Assembly (NCBI GenBank): GCA_963835855.1
Contig: CAWIHA010000010.1
Coordinates: 14,881-78,880, forward strand
Source of the DNA: CAWIHA01 sp963835855
GTDB lineage: Bacteria > Acidobacteriota > Terriglobia > Bryobacterales > Bryobacteraceae
Direction of reading: 5' to 3'
DNA: 64,000 nucleotides
Shown here: piece after piece, positions 16,291-23,728 of the stretch
Position numbering within the stretch: position 1 is the stretch's first letter
Layout: each line of letters starts with the position of its first letter
The notes under the pieces: model-generated
What the model was told of the DNA's origin: nothing
What the model saw: the letters and a program-made list of their open reading frames with translations, nothing else
Databases searched by the model: none
Program-made: the position numbers and the translations under genes

Positions 16291-18591
16291 TTAATTGCCC
16301 AGGGTATTGAACAGGGTCGTGGTCAGGGTTCCAGCCGGTACGTCATCCTTCAACGCCCAGACATACATGCCGCCCAGGCCATACTGCTTGACGTAGGCCA
16401 CCTTGCAGGCGACCGTGTTGGCGTCGTCGTAGGTGAACGCCCAAGGCACGCCGGAGAAGCTGGCGTCGAACATGCGCGTCGCACAACGAGTGGAGTCGAA
16501 GCTTGACACGAAGCCGTGCGAGAGCATGTTCACAATCGTGCCGTAGGTTGCATAGCCGTCGGTGAGCAGTGGATCGCAGCCTGACGCCGGGGTGCCGCTC
16601 GGGTCGTCACCGCCGCCCGCGTAACCGGAGGAGCACATACCGGTGCCATTGGCCAGCGGAACCGGCGAACTGTCGTTCAAGGGGACACCGCCCGGCATGC
16701 CAAGCAGCGGTGGTCCATTCCCGGTGGTCGATATTCCAGCTCCGTCAATCGTACCAGTAGCCGTCTGATACATGCCACTGTTGGCTGAGGTTAAACCACC
16801 TGCCCAGCCAAAGCCATAGAGCGGGAAGCCCATGGTGTACTTGGCAGGCGGTACGCCATGCGCCAGGTAGTACTGCACTGTGCAGTCGATGAAGTTGCAG
16901 CCTCCGGTTGATGTTGCAATTTGTGCATCCGTGAGGCCGGAGTGATAGAGCGGATCCGCCGGCTCGTCATACAGCGGCGCGGAGTCGTTGGTCTGGTTGG
17001 ACCAGTTGCCGGCATAGTTGTAGCCGTCAACGTTGATGTAATCGAGGATGCCCGAGAGGGTGGCAATATCGATGGTGTCATAACCGCCGTCGTTACCCGA
17101 GTCAGCTCCAGCACCCGGTTGGGCCGGTCCAGCCGCAAGATCAGCCAGCAACTGATAGGTCTTGCCGGTGGTGGCTGTCATGGCGGTCAGTTGCGTGCGG
17201 AAGGTCTGCATCAGCCCGGTAAAGCCGACCGATTCCGATGCGTTCGGGAACTCCCAGTCCATATCGAATCCGTCAAAGAGCCCTGGAAGCGAAATACCCG
17301 AGGCGACATTGCCGGTGATAAACATGTTGATGCACTGGCTGGCAAAGGCCGTCTGCGAGGCTGCCGTTGCAGACGCTGCCTTGAAGGCCAGGTTGAAGGA
17401 GTAGGGGAACAGCGAGGTTGTTGCAGATGCAGGATGCCATCCGCCGATCGAGATCAGGATCTTGAGGTTGGGGTTGAGCTGCTTGAGCTGCCACAGAGCA
17501 CCGAAGTTACCTGCAACGCCTGCGGGCAGCGCAGGTGCGCCGGGAAGCAGAGGAACTGCCTTCTGGTAGTCGGCGAAGGGGTCTTCCAGCACGCAGCCCG
17601 AGCCGTTCTGTAACGGAGCAGCGAAGGCGTAGATGACATGGCTCAGCGACTTGACCACGCCGTTGTTCTGAATGTCAGCAACATTGGAGGCAGCGTAATA
17701 GACTTCCCACTCCTCAAGCCAACCGCCGCGGAAGTGCCCGCTGGTGGCCGTGGCCGTCGCGGTTGCGGTGGCCGTCCGGGTCGCCGTCCCGGTTGCGGTG
17801 GCCGTCCGGGTCGCCGTTGCAGTTGCCGTTGGCGTCGGAGTCCCACCGCCACCAGTGCAACTGCCGTCCGAAATCCAGGGCTGACCGCTGCCGGCGGGTC
17901 CGCTGTTGGTGTCGGGTTCAGCGCCTTGGCTCCAAAATGCGGCCGTATAGTTCACGCCGTTGTAACTCACCGTCGCGCCGCCGTTGTATGCGGTCGTAGA
18001 ACTCCACGCTGGATAACAAGCCGGGCCCGTGCCGGTCGCGGTCGCCGTAGCGGTAGCAGTGGCGGTCGCGGTGCGGGTTGCCGTCGCCGTCGCGGTACGG
18101 GTTGCCGTCGCCGTCGCGGTGCGGGTTGCCGTCGCCGTCGCGGTGCGGGTTGCCGTCGCCGTCGCGGTGCGGGTTGCCGTCGCCGTCGCGGTGCGCGTCG
18201 CCGTCGCCGTCGCGGTGCGGGTTGCCGTCGCCGTCGCGGTGCGGGTTGCCGTCGCCGTCGCGGTGCGCGTCGCCGTAGCGGTCGAAGTGGCAGTGCGCGT
18301 TGCGGTGGCGGTCGCTGTAGCTGTTGCTGTCGGGCCGGTGGTGCAAGTGCCCACTAGCGTCCAGCCACCCGGCCAATCAATCGGGTCCCAGTTGGGTGCG
18401 GCGTTATTATTTGCCTGAAGGCATTTGTATTCCGAGCCTTGGTAGGTGACCAGCTCACCCACCGTATAATTACCGCCCGCCACCCAGGCGGTCACGCCTG
18501 AGCAGTTGACTGAGGCCGCGGATGCGACTGCCAACAACAGCAGCAGCACACCGAGCACACTCAGCACGAGTAATGGTGTTCTTTTCTTCAT
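16291..18591 (-). CDS. Secreted GH18 chitinase with two CBM5/12 domains and a long T/A/R linker
   Basis: 766 aa. Signal peptide, CBM5/12 (about 27-84), a long linker built from an 8-residue unit RTATATAT, a second CBM5/12 beginning at CYPAWSSTTAYNGGATV, another T/A/R linker, then a full-size GH18 catalytic domain. GLFDGFDMDWEFPN is the canonical DGxDxDWE motif with Glu as acid; LKILISIGGWHPAS is the SxGG strand; GVPWAFTYDDAN and GGMYVWALKDD close the barrel. It should hydrolyse chitin outside the cell. The start at 18591 follows GGAGA. It shares leader, signal peptide and first CBM with the downstream gene. Confidence 0.93.
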   Translation of the reverse strand: MKKRTPLLVLSVLGVLLLLLAVASAASVNCSGVTAWVAGGNYTVGELVTYQGSEYKCLQANNNAAPNWDPIDWPGGWTLVGTCTTGPTATATATATATRTATSTATATRTATATATRTATATATRTATATATRTATATATRTATATATRTATATATRTATATATRTATATATRTATATATATATATGTGPACYPAWSSTTAYNGGATVSYNGVNYTAAFWSQGAEPDTNSGPAGSGQPWISDGSCTGGGGTPTPTATATATRTATATGTATRTATATATATATSGHFRGGWLEEWEVYYAASNVADIQNNGVVKSLSHVIYAFAAPLQNGSGCVLEDPFADYQKAVPLLPGAPALPAGVAGNFGALWQLKQLNPNLKILISIGGWHPASATTSLFPYSFNLAFKAASATAASQTAFASQCINMFITGNVASGISLPGLFDGFDMDWEFPNASESVGFTGLMQTFRTQLTAMTATTGKTYQLLADLAAGPAQPGAGADSGNDGGYDTIDIATLSGILDYINVDGYNYAGNWSNQTNDSAPLYDEPADPLYHSGLTDAQIATSTGGCNFIDCTVQYYLAHGVPPAKYTMGFPLYGFGWAGGLTSANSGMYQTATGTIDGAGISTTGNGPPLLGMPGGVPLNDSSPVPLANGTGMCSSGYAGGGDDPSGTPASGCDPLLTDGYATYGTIVNMLSHGFVSSFDSTRCATRMFDASFSGVPWAFTYDDANTVACKVAYVKQYGLGGMYVWALKDDVPAGTLTTTLFNTLGN
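18036..18330 (-). repeat. 24-bp minisatellite encoding the RTATATAT linker
   Basis: Tandem copies, roughly nine, of a 24-base unit (plus strand GTCGCCGTCGCGGTGCGGGT plus four bases), each encoding RTATATAT. Some units have GCGGGT replaced by GCGCGT. In-frame changes in copy number would change only linker length. Confidence 0.85.
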
Positions 18592-18795
18592 TCGATCTCC
18601 AGAAGACAAGATTTTCTTTGAGGAGCGGACGCAACGTTCCGCTCTCTGCGGACAATGCTAACGAGTGTCCGATCGAAGCGAGTATACATCTTTTTTAATC
18701 AGCTGTTAGGTGCTGATTACATTAAGCCCTGAAAATGGTACCCGGCATGGTCCGCCGGGGCTAGGCCGGACCGTGTGGCAGGCTGCTTTGGCAGG
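18592..18795 (-). repeat. Duplicated chitinase control region, copy 2
   Basis: Partner of 15912-16116. Contains the promoter at 18681-18709, the GGGCTAGG block (18757-18765 area) and TGTGGCA at 18774-18780. Identity ends near 18795. Confidence 0.85.
18681..18709 (-). promoter_or_regulatory. Promoter of chitinase gene 2
   Basis: Minus strand CTAACA (18704-18709), 17-base spacer, TATACT (18681-18686). Same arrangement as upstream of chitinase 1, with a T-to-C change in the first -35 base. Confidence 0.7.
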
Positions 18796-18803
18796 GACGT
18801 GCG

Positions 18804-18880
18804 AAGAAAAAAGCCCGGGCGATTGCGCTCCAGGCCGGAACCCCGCCGGCTTCAGAGAGCCGGAAGCAGCTTCGCGCTAG
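18804..18880. repeat. Orphan terminator-like sequence resembling the 3' flank of chitinase 1
   Basis: A run of A followed by GCCCGGGCG..., then GGCCGGAAC, then GAGCCGGA. It parallels 14305-14385 downstream of chitinase 1 in order and spacing, but here no minus-strand gene ends beside it, because mrp starts at 18890 on the plus strand. It may be the scar of a lost third tandem copy. Confidence 0.4.
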
Positions 18881-18889
18881 CATTAAGAG

Positions 18890-19723
18890 ATGGGTCCCAC
18901 ACCACCGGGCGACGCGCCCAAACCGCCGATTCCCGGCGTCCAAAATCTCATTGCGGTCGGCTCCGGTAAGGGAGGCGTTGGCAAAACCACGGTTGCAGTG
19001 AATCTGGCGCTAGCGCTCGCGCGCCTCGGCCACCGCGCCGGATTGCTCGATGCCGACGTTTACGGACCCAACGTGCCACTGATGCTCGGCGTGGACGAGA
19101 CGCCGCACGCGATTGGAGAGCGCATCCAGCCGATCGAGCGACATGACCTGAAAATCATGTCGATGGGCTTCCTCAGCCCCGGCGACAAGCCGCTCATTTG
19201 GCGGGGACCGATGCTGCACAGCGTCGTGCAGCAGTTTCTGCGCGGGGTGGATTGGGGAGATTTGGAGTACCTGGTTGTGGACCTGCCGCCGGGCACCGGC
19301 GACGTTCAGCTTACGCTCATTCAGACGGCGCCGATCACGGGCGCGATCGTGGTCACGACGCCATCGGACGTCGCGCTCGAAGACGCGCGCAAGGCGGTGC
19401 AGATGTTCCGCCAGGTGCGAGTGGGAGTGCTGGGCATTGTCGAGAACATGAGCTACCTGGTGTGCCCGCACTGCAACGAGCGCGTGGACGTTTTCAGTTA
19501 TGGCGGCGGGCGCCGCACGGCCGAGCGCATGGGCGTGCCTTTCCTGGGCGAGGTGCCGCTCGACCCGGAGGTTCGGATCGGCGGCGACAGCGGTGAATCG
19601 GTCGCGCTGCGCAACCCGGACGACCCGCACGCCACGGCATTTTATGGGATCGCACGCGCGGCCATCGCGCGTCTCGCCGAGACCGGCGCGCCCAGGGGCC
19701 CGAAGATCGAAGTGACGGAGTAG
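18890..19723 (+). CDS. mrp: Mrp/ApbC-family Fe-S cluster carrier ATPase
   Basis: P-loop ATPase that delivers Fe-S clusters to target proteins. 277 aa. Deviant Walker A in GSGKGGVGKTTVAVNLA; LLDADVYGPNVPLMLG, YLVVDLPPGTGDVQLT and ENMSYLVCPHC are family signatures; the CPHC pair is the cluster-bridging CxxC. The N-terminal MIP18-like domain of longer Mrp proteins is absent. Start ATG 18890. Confidence 0.95.
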   Translation: MGPTPPGDAPKPPIPGVQNLIAVGSGKGGVGKTTVAVNLALALARLGHRAGLLDADVYGPNVPLMLGVDETPHAIGERIQPIERHDLKIMSMGFLSPGDKPLIWRGPMLHSVVQQFLRGVDWGDLEYLVVDLPPGTGDVQLTLIQTAPITGAIVVTTPSDVALEDARKAVQMFRQVRVGVLGIVENMSYLVCPHCNERVDVFSYGGGRRTAERMGVPFLGEVPLDPEVRIGGDSGESVALRNPDDPHATAFYGIARAAIARLAETGAPRGPKIEVTE

Positions 19724-19740
19724 AGCCAGGCCGCTTGGTC

Positions 19741-19986
19741 CGCGCGCCTGGATTCGCCATCCACCGCGCAAGGACAACCGGCGCCGGAGACGTGTTTCAT
19801 AGAGCTTTCTGGTATGCTGTTGTCGAACGCCTGCCGGCCGAGGAGATGCCCGGCTTTTCGAACGCGATGGCGGCACTGAATTCGACGGCACCCGGAGCAC
19901 GCGGCGGCATCGCAACCATGGCCGAGGCCAAAGCCTTGATGACATCCCGAGCGCAGCGCCTGCGCCGGTTCCACCTGAGCCGATGA
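19741..19986 (+). pseudogene. 3' remnant of a PfkB-family sugar kinase
   Basis: About 80 codons matching only the C-terminal end of ribokinase/PfkB kinases: TTGAGDVFHRAFWYAVV is the catalytic TGAGD anion hole with the following GAF-like helix, and the alanine-rich stretch ending GARGGIATMAEAKALM is the usual C-terminus. The ATP/sugar domain upstream is missing and no proper start exists. Its TGA overlaps the ATG of the rhomboid gene (ATGA), so an intact kinase was probably once the first gene of that operon. Confidence 0.75.
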
Positions 19987-20651
19987 TCCCGCTCCGAGAT
20001 ACCCAGCGCAGTGATTCGCCGCCCGTTGTCACCATCCTTCTGATTGTCATCAACGCGGTGGTGTTCTTCTATGAGCTGTCGCTCGATCCGTTCTCGCGAA
20101 ACCACCTGATCGCGGTATATGGCCTCGTGCCCGGCCGGTTCCATTCCCTGTCTCTCATCACTTCGATGTTCCTGCACGGCGGCTGGCTGCACATCATCGG
20201 CAACATGTGGTTCCTGTGGATCTTCGGCGACAACGTCGAAGATATCCTTGGACACGGCAAATTCATCGTCTTCTACTTGCTGTGCGGCGTGGCGGCCGGG
20301 CTCGCGCACATCGCCTCCAACCTGGGCTCGCTCATGCCGACGATCGGCGCGAGCGGCGCCATCGCGGGCGTGATGGGCGCATACCTGGTAAAGTTCCCCC
20401 ACGCGCGCATCGTGACGCTGCTTTTCATCGTTGTGTTCGTCACCACGGTCGAGCTACCCGCGTCCATCCTCCTGATCTACTGGTTCATTGTCCAGTTCTT
20501 CAGCGGCCTAGGCTCGGTGGCTTACTCGCACGTTTCCCAGCAGGGCGTGGCGTGGTTCGCGCACGTAGGCGGGTTCCTGACCGGTATCATCCTGATCTAT
20601 CTTTTCCCGACACGCACGGCGTACCGGCGCCGGCACGATCTGTACTGGTAA
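19983..20651 (+). CDS. Rhomboid-family intramembrane serine protease
   Basis: 222 aa with six or so membrane helices. Catalytic Ser lies in TIGASGAIAGVMGAYL (GxSG motif) and His in WFAHVGGFLTG. SMFLHGGWLHIIGNMWFLWIFGDNVED is the expected loop and second helix region with conserved His and Asn. The start overlaps the kinase remnant's stop. Substrates unknown; rhomboids cut membrane proteins within the bilayer. Confidence 0.92.
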   Translation: MIPLRDTQRSDSPPVVTILLIVINAVVFFYELSLDPFSRNHLIAVYGLVPGRFHSLSLITSMFLHGGWLHIIGNMWFLWIFGDNVEDILGHGKFIVFYLLCGVAAGLAHIASNLGSLMPTIGASGAIAGVMGAYLVKFPHARIVTLLFIVVFVTTVELPASILLIYWFIVQFFSGLGSVAYSHVSQQGVAWFAHVGGFLTGIILIYLFPTRTAYRRRHDLYW

Positions 20652-20661
20652 TCATGCCGCT

Positions 20662-21393
20662 ATGACTGCCGAACACAGCGAAACCCCCGCTCTCGATGTG
20701 CTGGCGATCGCGGCGCATCCCGACGACGTCGAACAAACCTGCGGCGGCACGCTGATCAAGTCGGCCGAGATGGGGCGCCGCTGCGGAGTGCTGGACCTCA
20801 CCGCGGGCGACATGGGCACGCGCGGCACACCCGAGGCGCGCTTCGAGGAGGCGGAAGCCGCAGCGCGGCAGATGTTGCTGGCCTGGCGGGGAAACCTGCG
20901 TTTGCCCGATGCGCGCCTGGAAAACGCCCTGGCCGCGCGCATGTCCGTCGCGGCCGAGATCCGGCGGCTGCGGCCGCGCGTGGTGATCGCGCCGTACTGG
21001 GAGGCGCGGCACCCGGACCATTATCACGCCGGCGAGCTCGCCTACGAAGGATGCTTCCTGGCCGGCCTGAAAAAACTGGACGAGTCCTCCAATCCGCATC
21101 GGCCGTTCAAGATCGTTTACTCGTCGCTCTATGCGAATGTCACGCCGTCTTTCGTCGTCGATATTTCCGCGCAGTTCGACCGCCGCATGGCCGCGTTGCT
21201 CAGCTACGAATCGCAATACGGCGGCGGTGCGGCATCTGAGCTATTCCCCGGCGCGGAGGAGATCCGAGAGCGCCTCGGAGCGATCGCCCGGTTTTACGGC
21301 AACCTGATCGGCGTGAAATACGGCGAGCCGTTCGTGGTGAAGGAAACGATGCAGGTAGACGACCTGATGGCGCTGGGTGTGCGAAGTTTCTGA
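20662..21393 (+). CDS. bshB1: Bacillithiol biosynthesis deacetylase BshB1 (PIG-L family)
   Basis: Deacetylates GlcNAc-malate in bacillithiol synthesis. 243 aa. Zn-binding AHPDDVEQTCGGTL at residues 17-30, LTAGDMGTRGTPE, and the second His motif ARHPDHYHAGELAYEGCFLAGL. The GTRGTPE and CFLAGL sequences separate BshB1 from other PIG-L enzymes. It begins 10 bases after the rhomboid gene. No bshA or bshC is visible in the window. Confidence 0.88.
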   Translation: MTAEHSETPALDVLAIAAHPDDVEQTCGGTLIKSAEMGRRCGVLDLTAGDMGTRGTPEARFEEAEAAARQMLLAWRGNLRLPDARLENALAARMSVAAEIRRLRPRVVIAPYWEARHPDHYHAGELAYEGCFLAGLKKLDESSNPHRPFKIVYSSLYANVTPSFVVDISAQFDRRMAALLSYESQYGGGAASELFPGAEEIRERLGAIARFYGNLIGVKYGEPFVVKETMQVDDLMALGVRSF

Positions 21394-21460
21394 AGCCAGC
21401 GAAGTGTCCCGGCGATTTCGCTCACTACCGCGGCCTAAGCGCCGTTCAACCAGCAACCCG

Positions 21461-21793
21461 CTACCCCTCCTGCTTCCGCATCAGTTCGGCGTCCAGCCAG
21501 TCCAGGTAGTTTGGTGAGCCTTCGACGATGGGCACGGCAACCACCTCCGGGACCTCGTAGGAATGCAGCCGCTGGAGCTCCGCCTTGAGCGGCTCGAACA
21601 GGTCCCGGCGCGACTTGATGATGAGAAGCCACTCCGGGGCGTCCTCGACGGCGCCCTTCCAGCGGTAGACGCTGCGCACTCCTGTCACGACGTTCACGCA
21701 CGCGGCCAGCCGCGCCTCCACCAGTCCGCGCGCGACCTTCCCGGCATCCTCGGCCGAGCCGCACGTCGAGAGAACAACGATCTTGTCTGTCAT
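21461..21793 (-). CDS. cutA: Divalent cation tolerance protein CutA
   Basis: Small trimeric PII-like protein. 110 aa. AARLVEARLAACVNV-type helix (VARGLVEARLAACVNVV), SVYRWKGAVEDAPEWLLIIKSR and HSYEVPEVVAVPI are all typical of CutA1. Cellular role is not well defined in bacteria; copper tolerance was proposed. Convergent with bshB1, divergent from ftsB. Confidence 0.95.
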   Translation of the reverse strand: MTDKIVVLSTCGSAEDAGKVARGLVEARLAACVNVVTGVRSVYRWKGAVEDAPEWLLIIKSRRDLFEPLKAELQRLHSYEVPEVVAVPIVEGSPNYLDWLDAELMRKQEG

Positions 21794-21858
21794 GGGAGCA
21801 CCCGCCGCACGAATCTTGTGGCAAATTCACTCAAACAGGATTATAAACAAGTATAGAG

Positions 21859-22155
21859 ATGAAAGAAGCCGCGGCACGCGTGGGCGGGGCGCTCGTCGTT
21901 TTCGGAGCTGGAGTTTTCCTGTTTTTCGCTCTCAAGGCGCCGCAAGGTTTCTCCGCCTTGCAAACGAAACACGAGGAAATACGCCAATTGGAGAAGGAGA
22001 ACGCCGGTCTGGCGAAGGAGATCGCCGAGAAACGCGAGCGCATCCGCAAACTGCGCGACAGCCGGTCCGAGCAGGAACTAGAGGTGCGGCGGCGGCTGAA
22101 GTTGCAGCGCGAGGGCGAAACCGCGATCATTCTGCGCGATCAGGAAAAGAAGTAG
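21859..22155 (+). CDS. ftsB: FtsB/DivIC-family septum formation initiator
   Basis: 98 aa bitopic membrane protein. One N-terminal membrane helix (about residues 7-25), then a long coiled coil (QTKHEEIRQLEKENAGLAKE, then EKRERIRKLRD) with EEVRR-like end (LEVRRRLKLQREGETAIIL), as in the FtsB subunit of the FtsBLQ divisome complex. Start preceded by TAGAG. Assignment rests on topology and the C-terminal GE-x-AII motif. Confidence 0.8.
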   Translation: MKEAAARVGGALVVFGAGVFLFFALKAPQGFSALQTKHEEIRQLEKENAGLAKEIAEKRERIRKLRDSRSEQELEVRRRLKLQREGETAIILRDQEKK

Positions 22156-22293
22156 CCCCGCTCACCTCACCGATAGCCATAGCGGATTCCCCGAGCAACC
22201 GCGAGCGCAAGCGAACGGCTGCCGATACGCTGCGGAATCACCCGCGCACTACTCCAGCGCCAGACGCCCAAAGGCGTGGAGACGGCGTCCGGC

Positions 22294-23415
22294 TCACCGC
22301 CGGGCCAGGCCGCGGATGAACGATGCGATCTCGCGAATCGTTTCCTGGTCCGCCATGAGCACAGCATGCCGAAACCAGAAGGCGTCACCGACGCACGCTT
22401 CGGAAACGGGACAAGGCGTGACGCGGCAACCGCCGTGCTGGTACAGCGGGTTGCCGTATAGCGGGTGCGGGTAAAACGGTGCGCAGGGGATGCCCGCGCC
22501 GGTCGCCGCGCGATGAAACTCATCGCGCGTAATGCCGAACCGCCGCGCGTCGATTCGCCCCAGCAGCAGGTAATGCGAATTCGCGGTCACCTGCGGCGGG
22601 ACTTCCTGAAACTTCAGCCCGTCGAGCCCGGCCAGCTCCGACCGCAGCAACCGAGCATTTTCCGTGCGGAGGCGGATCTGCTCCGGCACGCGCTCGAGCT
22701 GCGCCAGCAGCACCGCGGCCTGGAGCGCCGTGATACGGAAATTGCTGGCGAGAGAATAGTGATTGAACCAGGCTTGCCCGGTGCGGCGCCCCTGGTTGAT
22801 GAACGAGCGCGCGCCTTCGGCGAAGCTTTCGTCGTTGCTCGTCAGGATGCCGCCTTCGCCCGCCGTCATCACCTTCGAGTTTTGAAAACTGAACGAGCCG
22901 GCGATGCCGAAGCTGCCCGCGCGCCGGCCGTTCCACTCCGAGCCGTGCGCGTGCGCCGCGTCCTCGATCAGCGGCAGGTTGCGGGCGGCGGCGAGTTTCG
23001 TGAGCCGGTCCATATCCGCGAGCGGTCCTCCGAAATGGACCGCGATGATCGCCTTCGTCTTGGGGGTGATAGCGGCGGCCGCGCGCTCGGGATCCATGTT
23101 GAACGAGTACGGCTCGATATCGACGAACACCGGCAGGGCACCCGCGCGCGAAACGGCTGTGGCGGTCGAGATGAACGAAATCGCGGGAACGATCACCTCG
23201 TCGCCGCAGCCGATGCCGAGCACGGCCAGTGCGGTTTCGAGCGTCACGGTGCCATTGGCCGCGCACATGCCATGCGCGCAGTGCTGGAAGGCCGCAAATT
23301 CCCGCTCGAAGCGCCCCACGAATTCGTGGAAACCGCCCCATTGCGGGCTGTCCAGGACTTGCTGCAGCAGCTCGATTTCGCGCTCAGTATGAACCGGCCA
23401 GCCAGGAATGCGCAT
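22294..23415 (-). CDS. DegT/DnrJ/EryC1/StrS-family aminotransferase
   Basis: 373 aa PLP enzyme of the sugar aminotransferase family. CAANGTVTLETALAVLGIG and DEVIVPAISFISTATAV form the N-terminal part; DIEPYSFNMDP, IEDAAHAHGSEWNG and the PLP Lys in SFSFQNSKVMTAGEGG follow. Substrate is probably a keto-sugar for a glycoconjugate, but no nucleotide-sugar dehydratase lies next to it. The 5' end and upstream region of this gene occur again, as fragments, at 27935-28156 and 31144-31295. Confidence 0.9.
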   Translation of the reverse strand: MRIPGWPVHTEREIELLQQVLDSPQWGGFHEFVGRFEREFAAFQHCAHGMCAANGTVTLETALAVLGIGCGDEVIVPAISFISTATAVSRAGALPVFVDIEPYSFNMDPERAAAAITPKTKAIIAVHFGGPLADMDRLTKLAAARNLPLIEDAAHAHGSEWNGRRAGSFGIAGSFSFQNSKVMTAGEGGILTSNDESFAEGARSFINQGRRTGQAWFNHYSLASNFRITALQAAVLLAQLERVPEQIRLRTENARLLRSELAGLDGLKFQEVPPQVTANSHYLLLGRIDARRFGITRDEFHRAATGAGIPCAPFYPHPLYGNPLYQHGGCRVTPCPVSEACVGDAFWFRHAVLMADQETIREIASFIRGLARR

Positions 23416-23609
23416 AAGACTGTAGTGTATCGCCGGAGGGTCTTCACCGGACCTCGGTAGTTTGCGTAGCGCCGGTAATTTCCGGAATCTTCTTGCCCCT
23501 CAGAGCGCGCGCTTTTGATCTCGATCTTGGCGCGGCTCCGAGGGGCCTCTGAAATTATTTCGCAGGCAGTTGCCGGCTGTTACGGAAGCAAGGTGACCGT
23601 GGCCGTACC
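23388..23609. repeat. Duplicated segment, copy A (degT 5' end, intergenic, protease 3' end)
   Basis: Matches 27935-28156 at a constant offset of 4547 bases, so without gaps. It covers the first codons of degT (MRIPGWPVHT), the whole intergenic region and the last few codons of the S53 protease. A 70-base core also recurs at 31224-31295. Confidence 0.85.
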
Positions 23610-23728
23610 GCACTGGCTTGAGTCGGATGCCAGGCAGGCTGTCAGCGTGACCGTCTGCTGCGTAGTGATGCTGGACGGCGCAGTGTAGATAGCCTGCTGG
23701 CCCATTTGCGCCATCACCTGCAGAGTCC
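23583..23728 (-). other. Out-of-frame 3' tail of the S53 protease gene
   Basis: Encodes the rest of the ninth repeat (TLQVMAQMGQQAIYTAPSS... to CGTATVTLLP, stop TAA at 23580-23582) in the frame one base off from the main reading frame. The other repeats read AGTTCCC where this one reads AGTCCC (around 23724-23729, plus strand), so a single lost base explains the shift. Confidence 0.8.
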
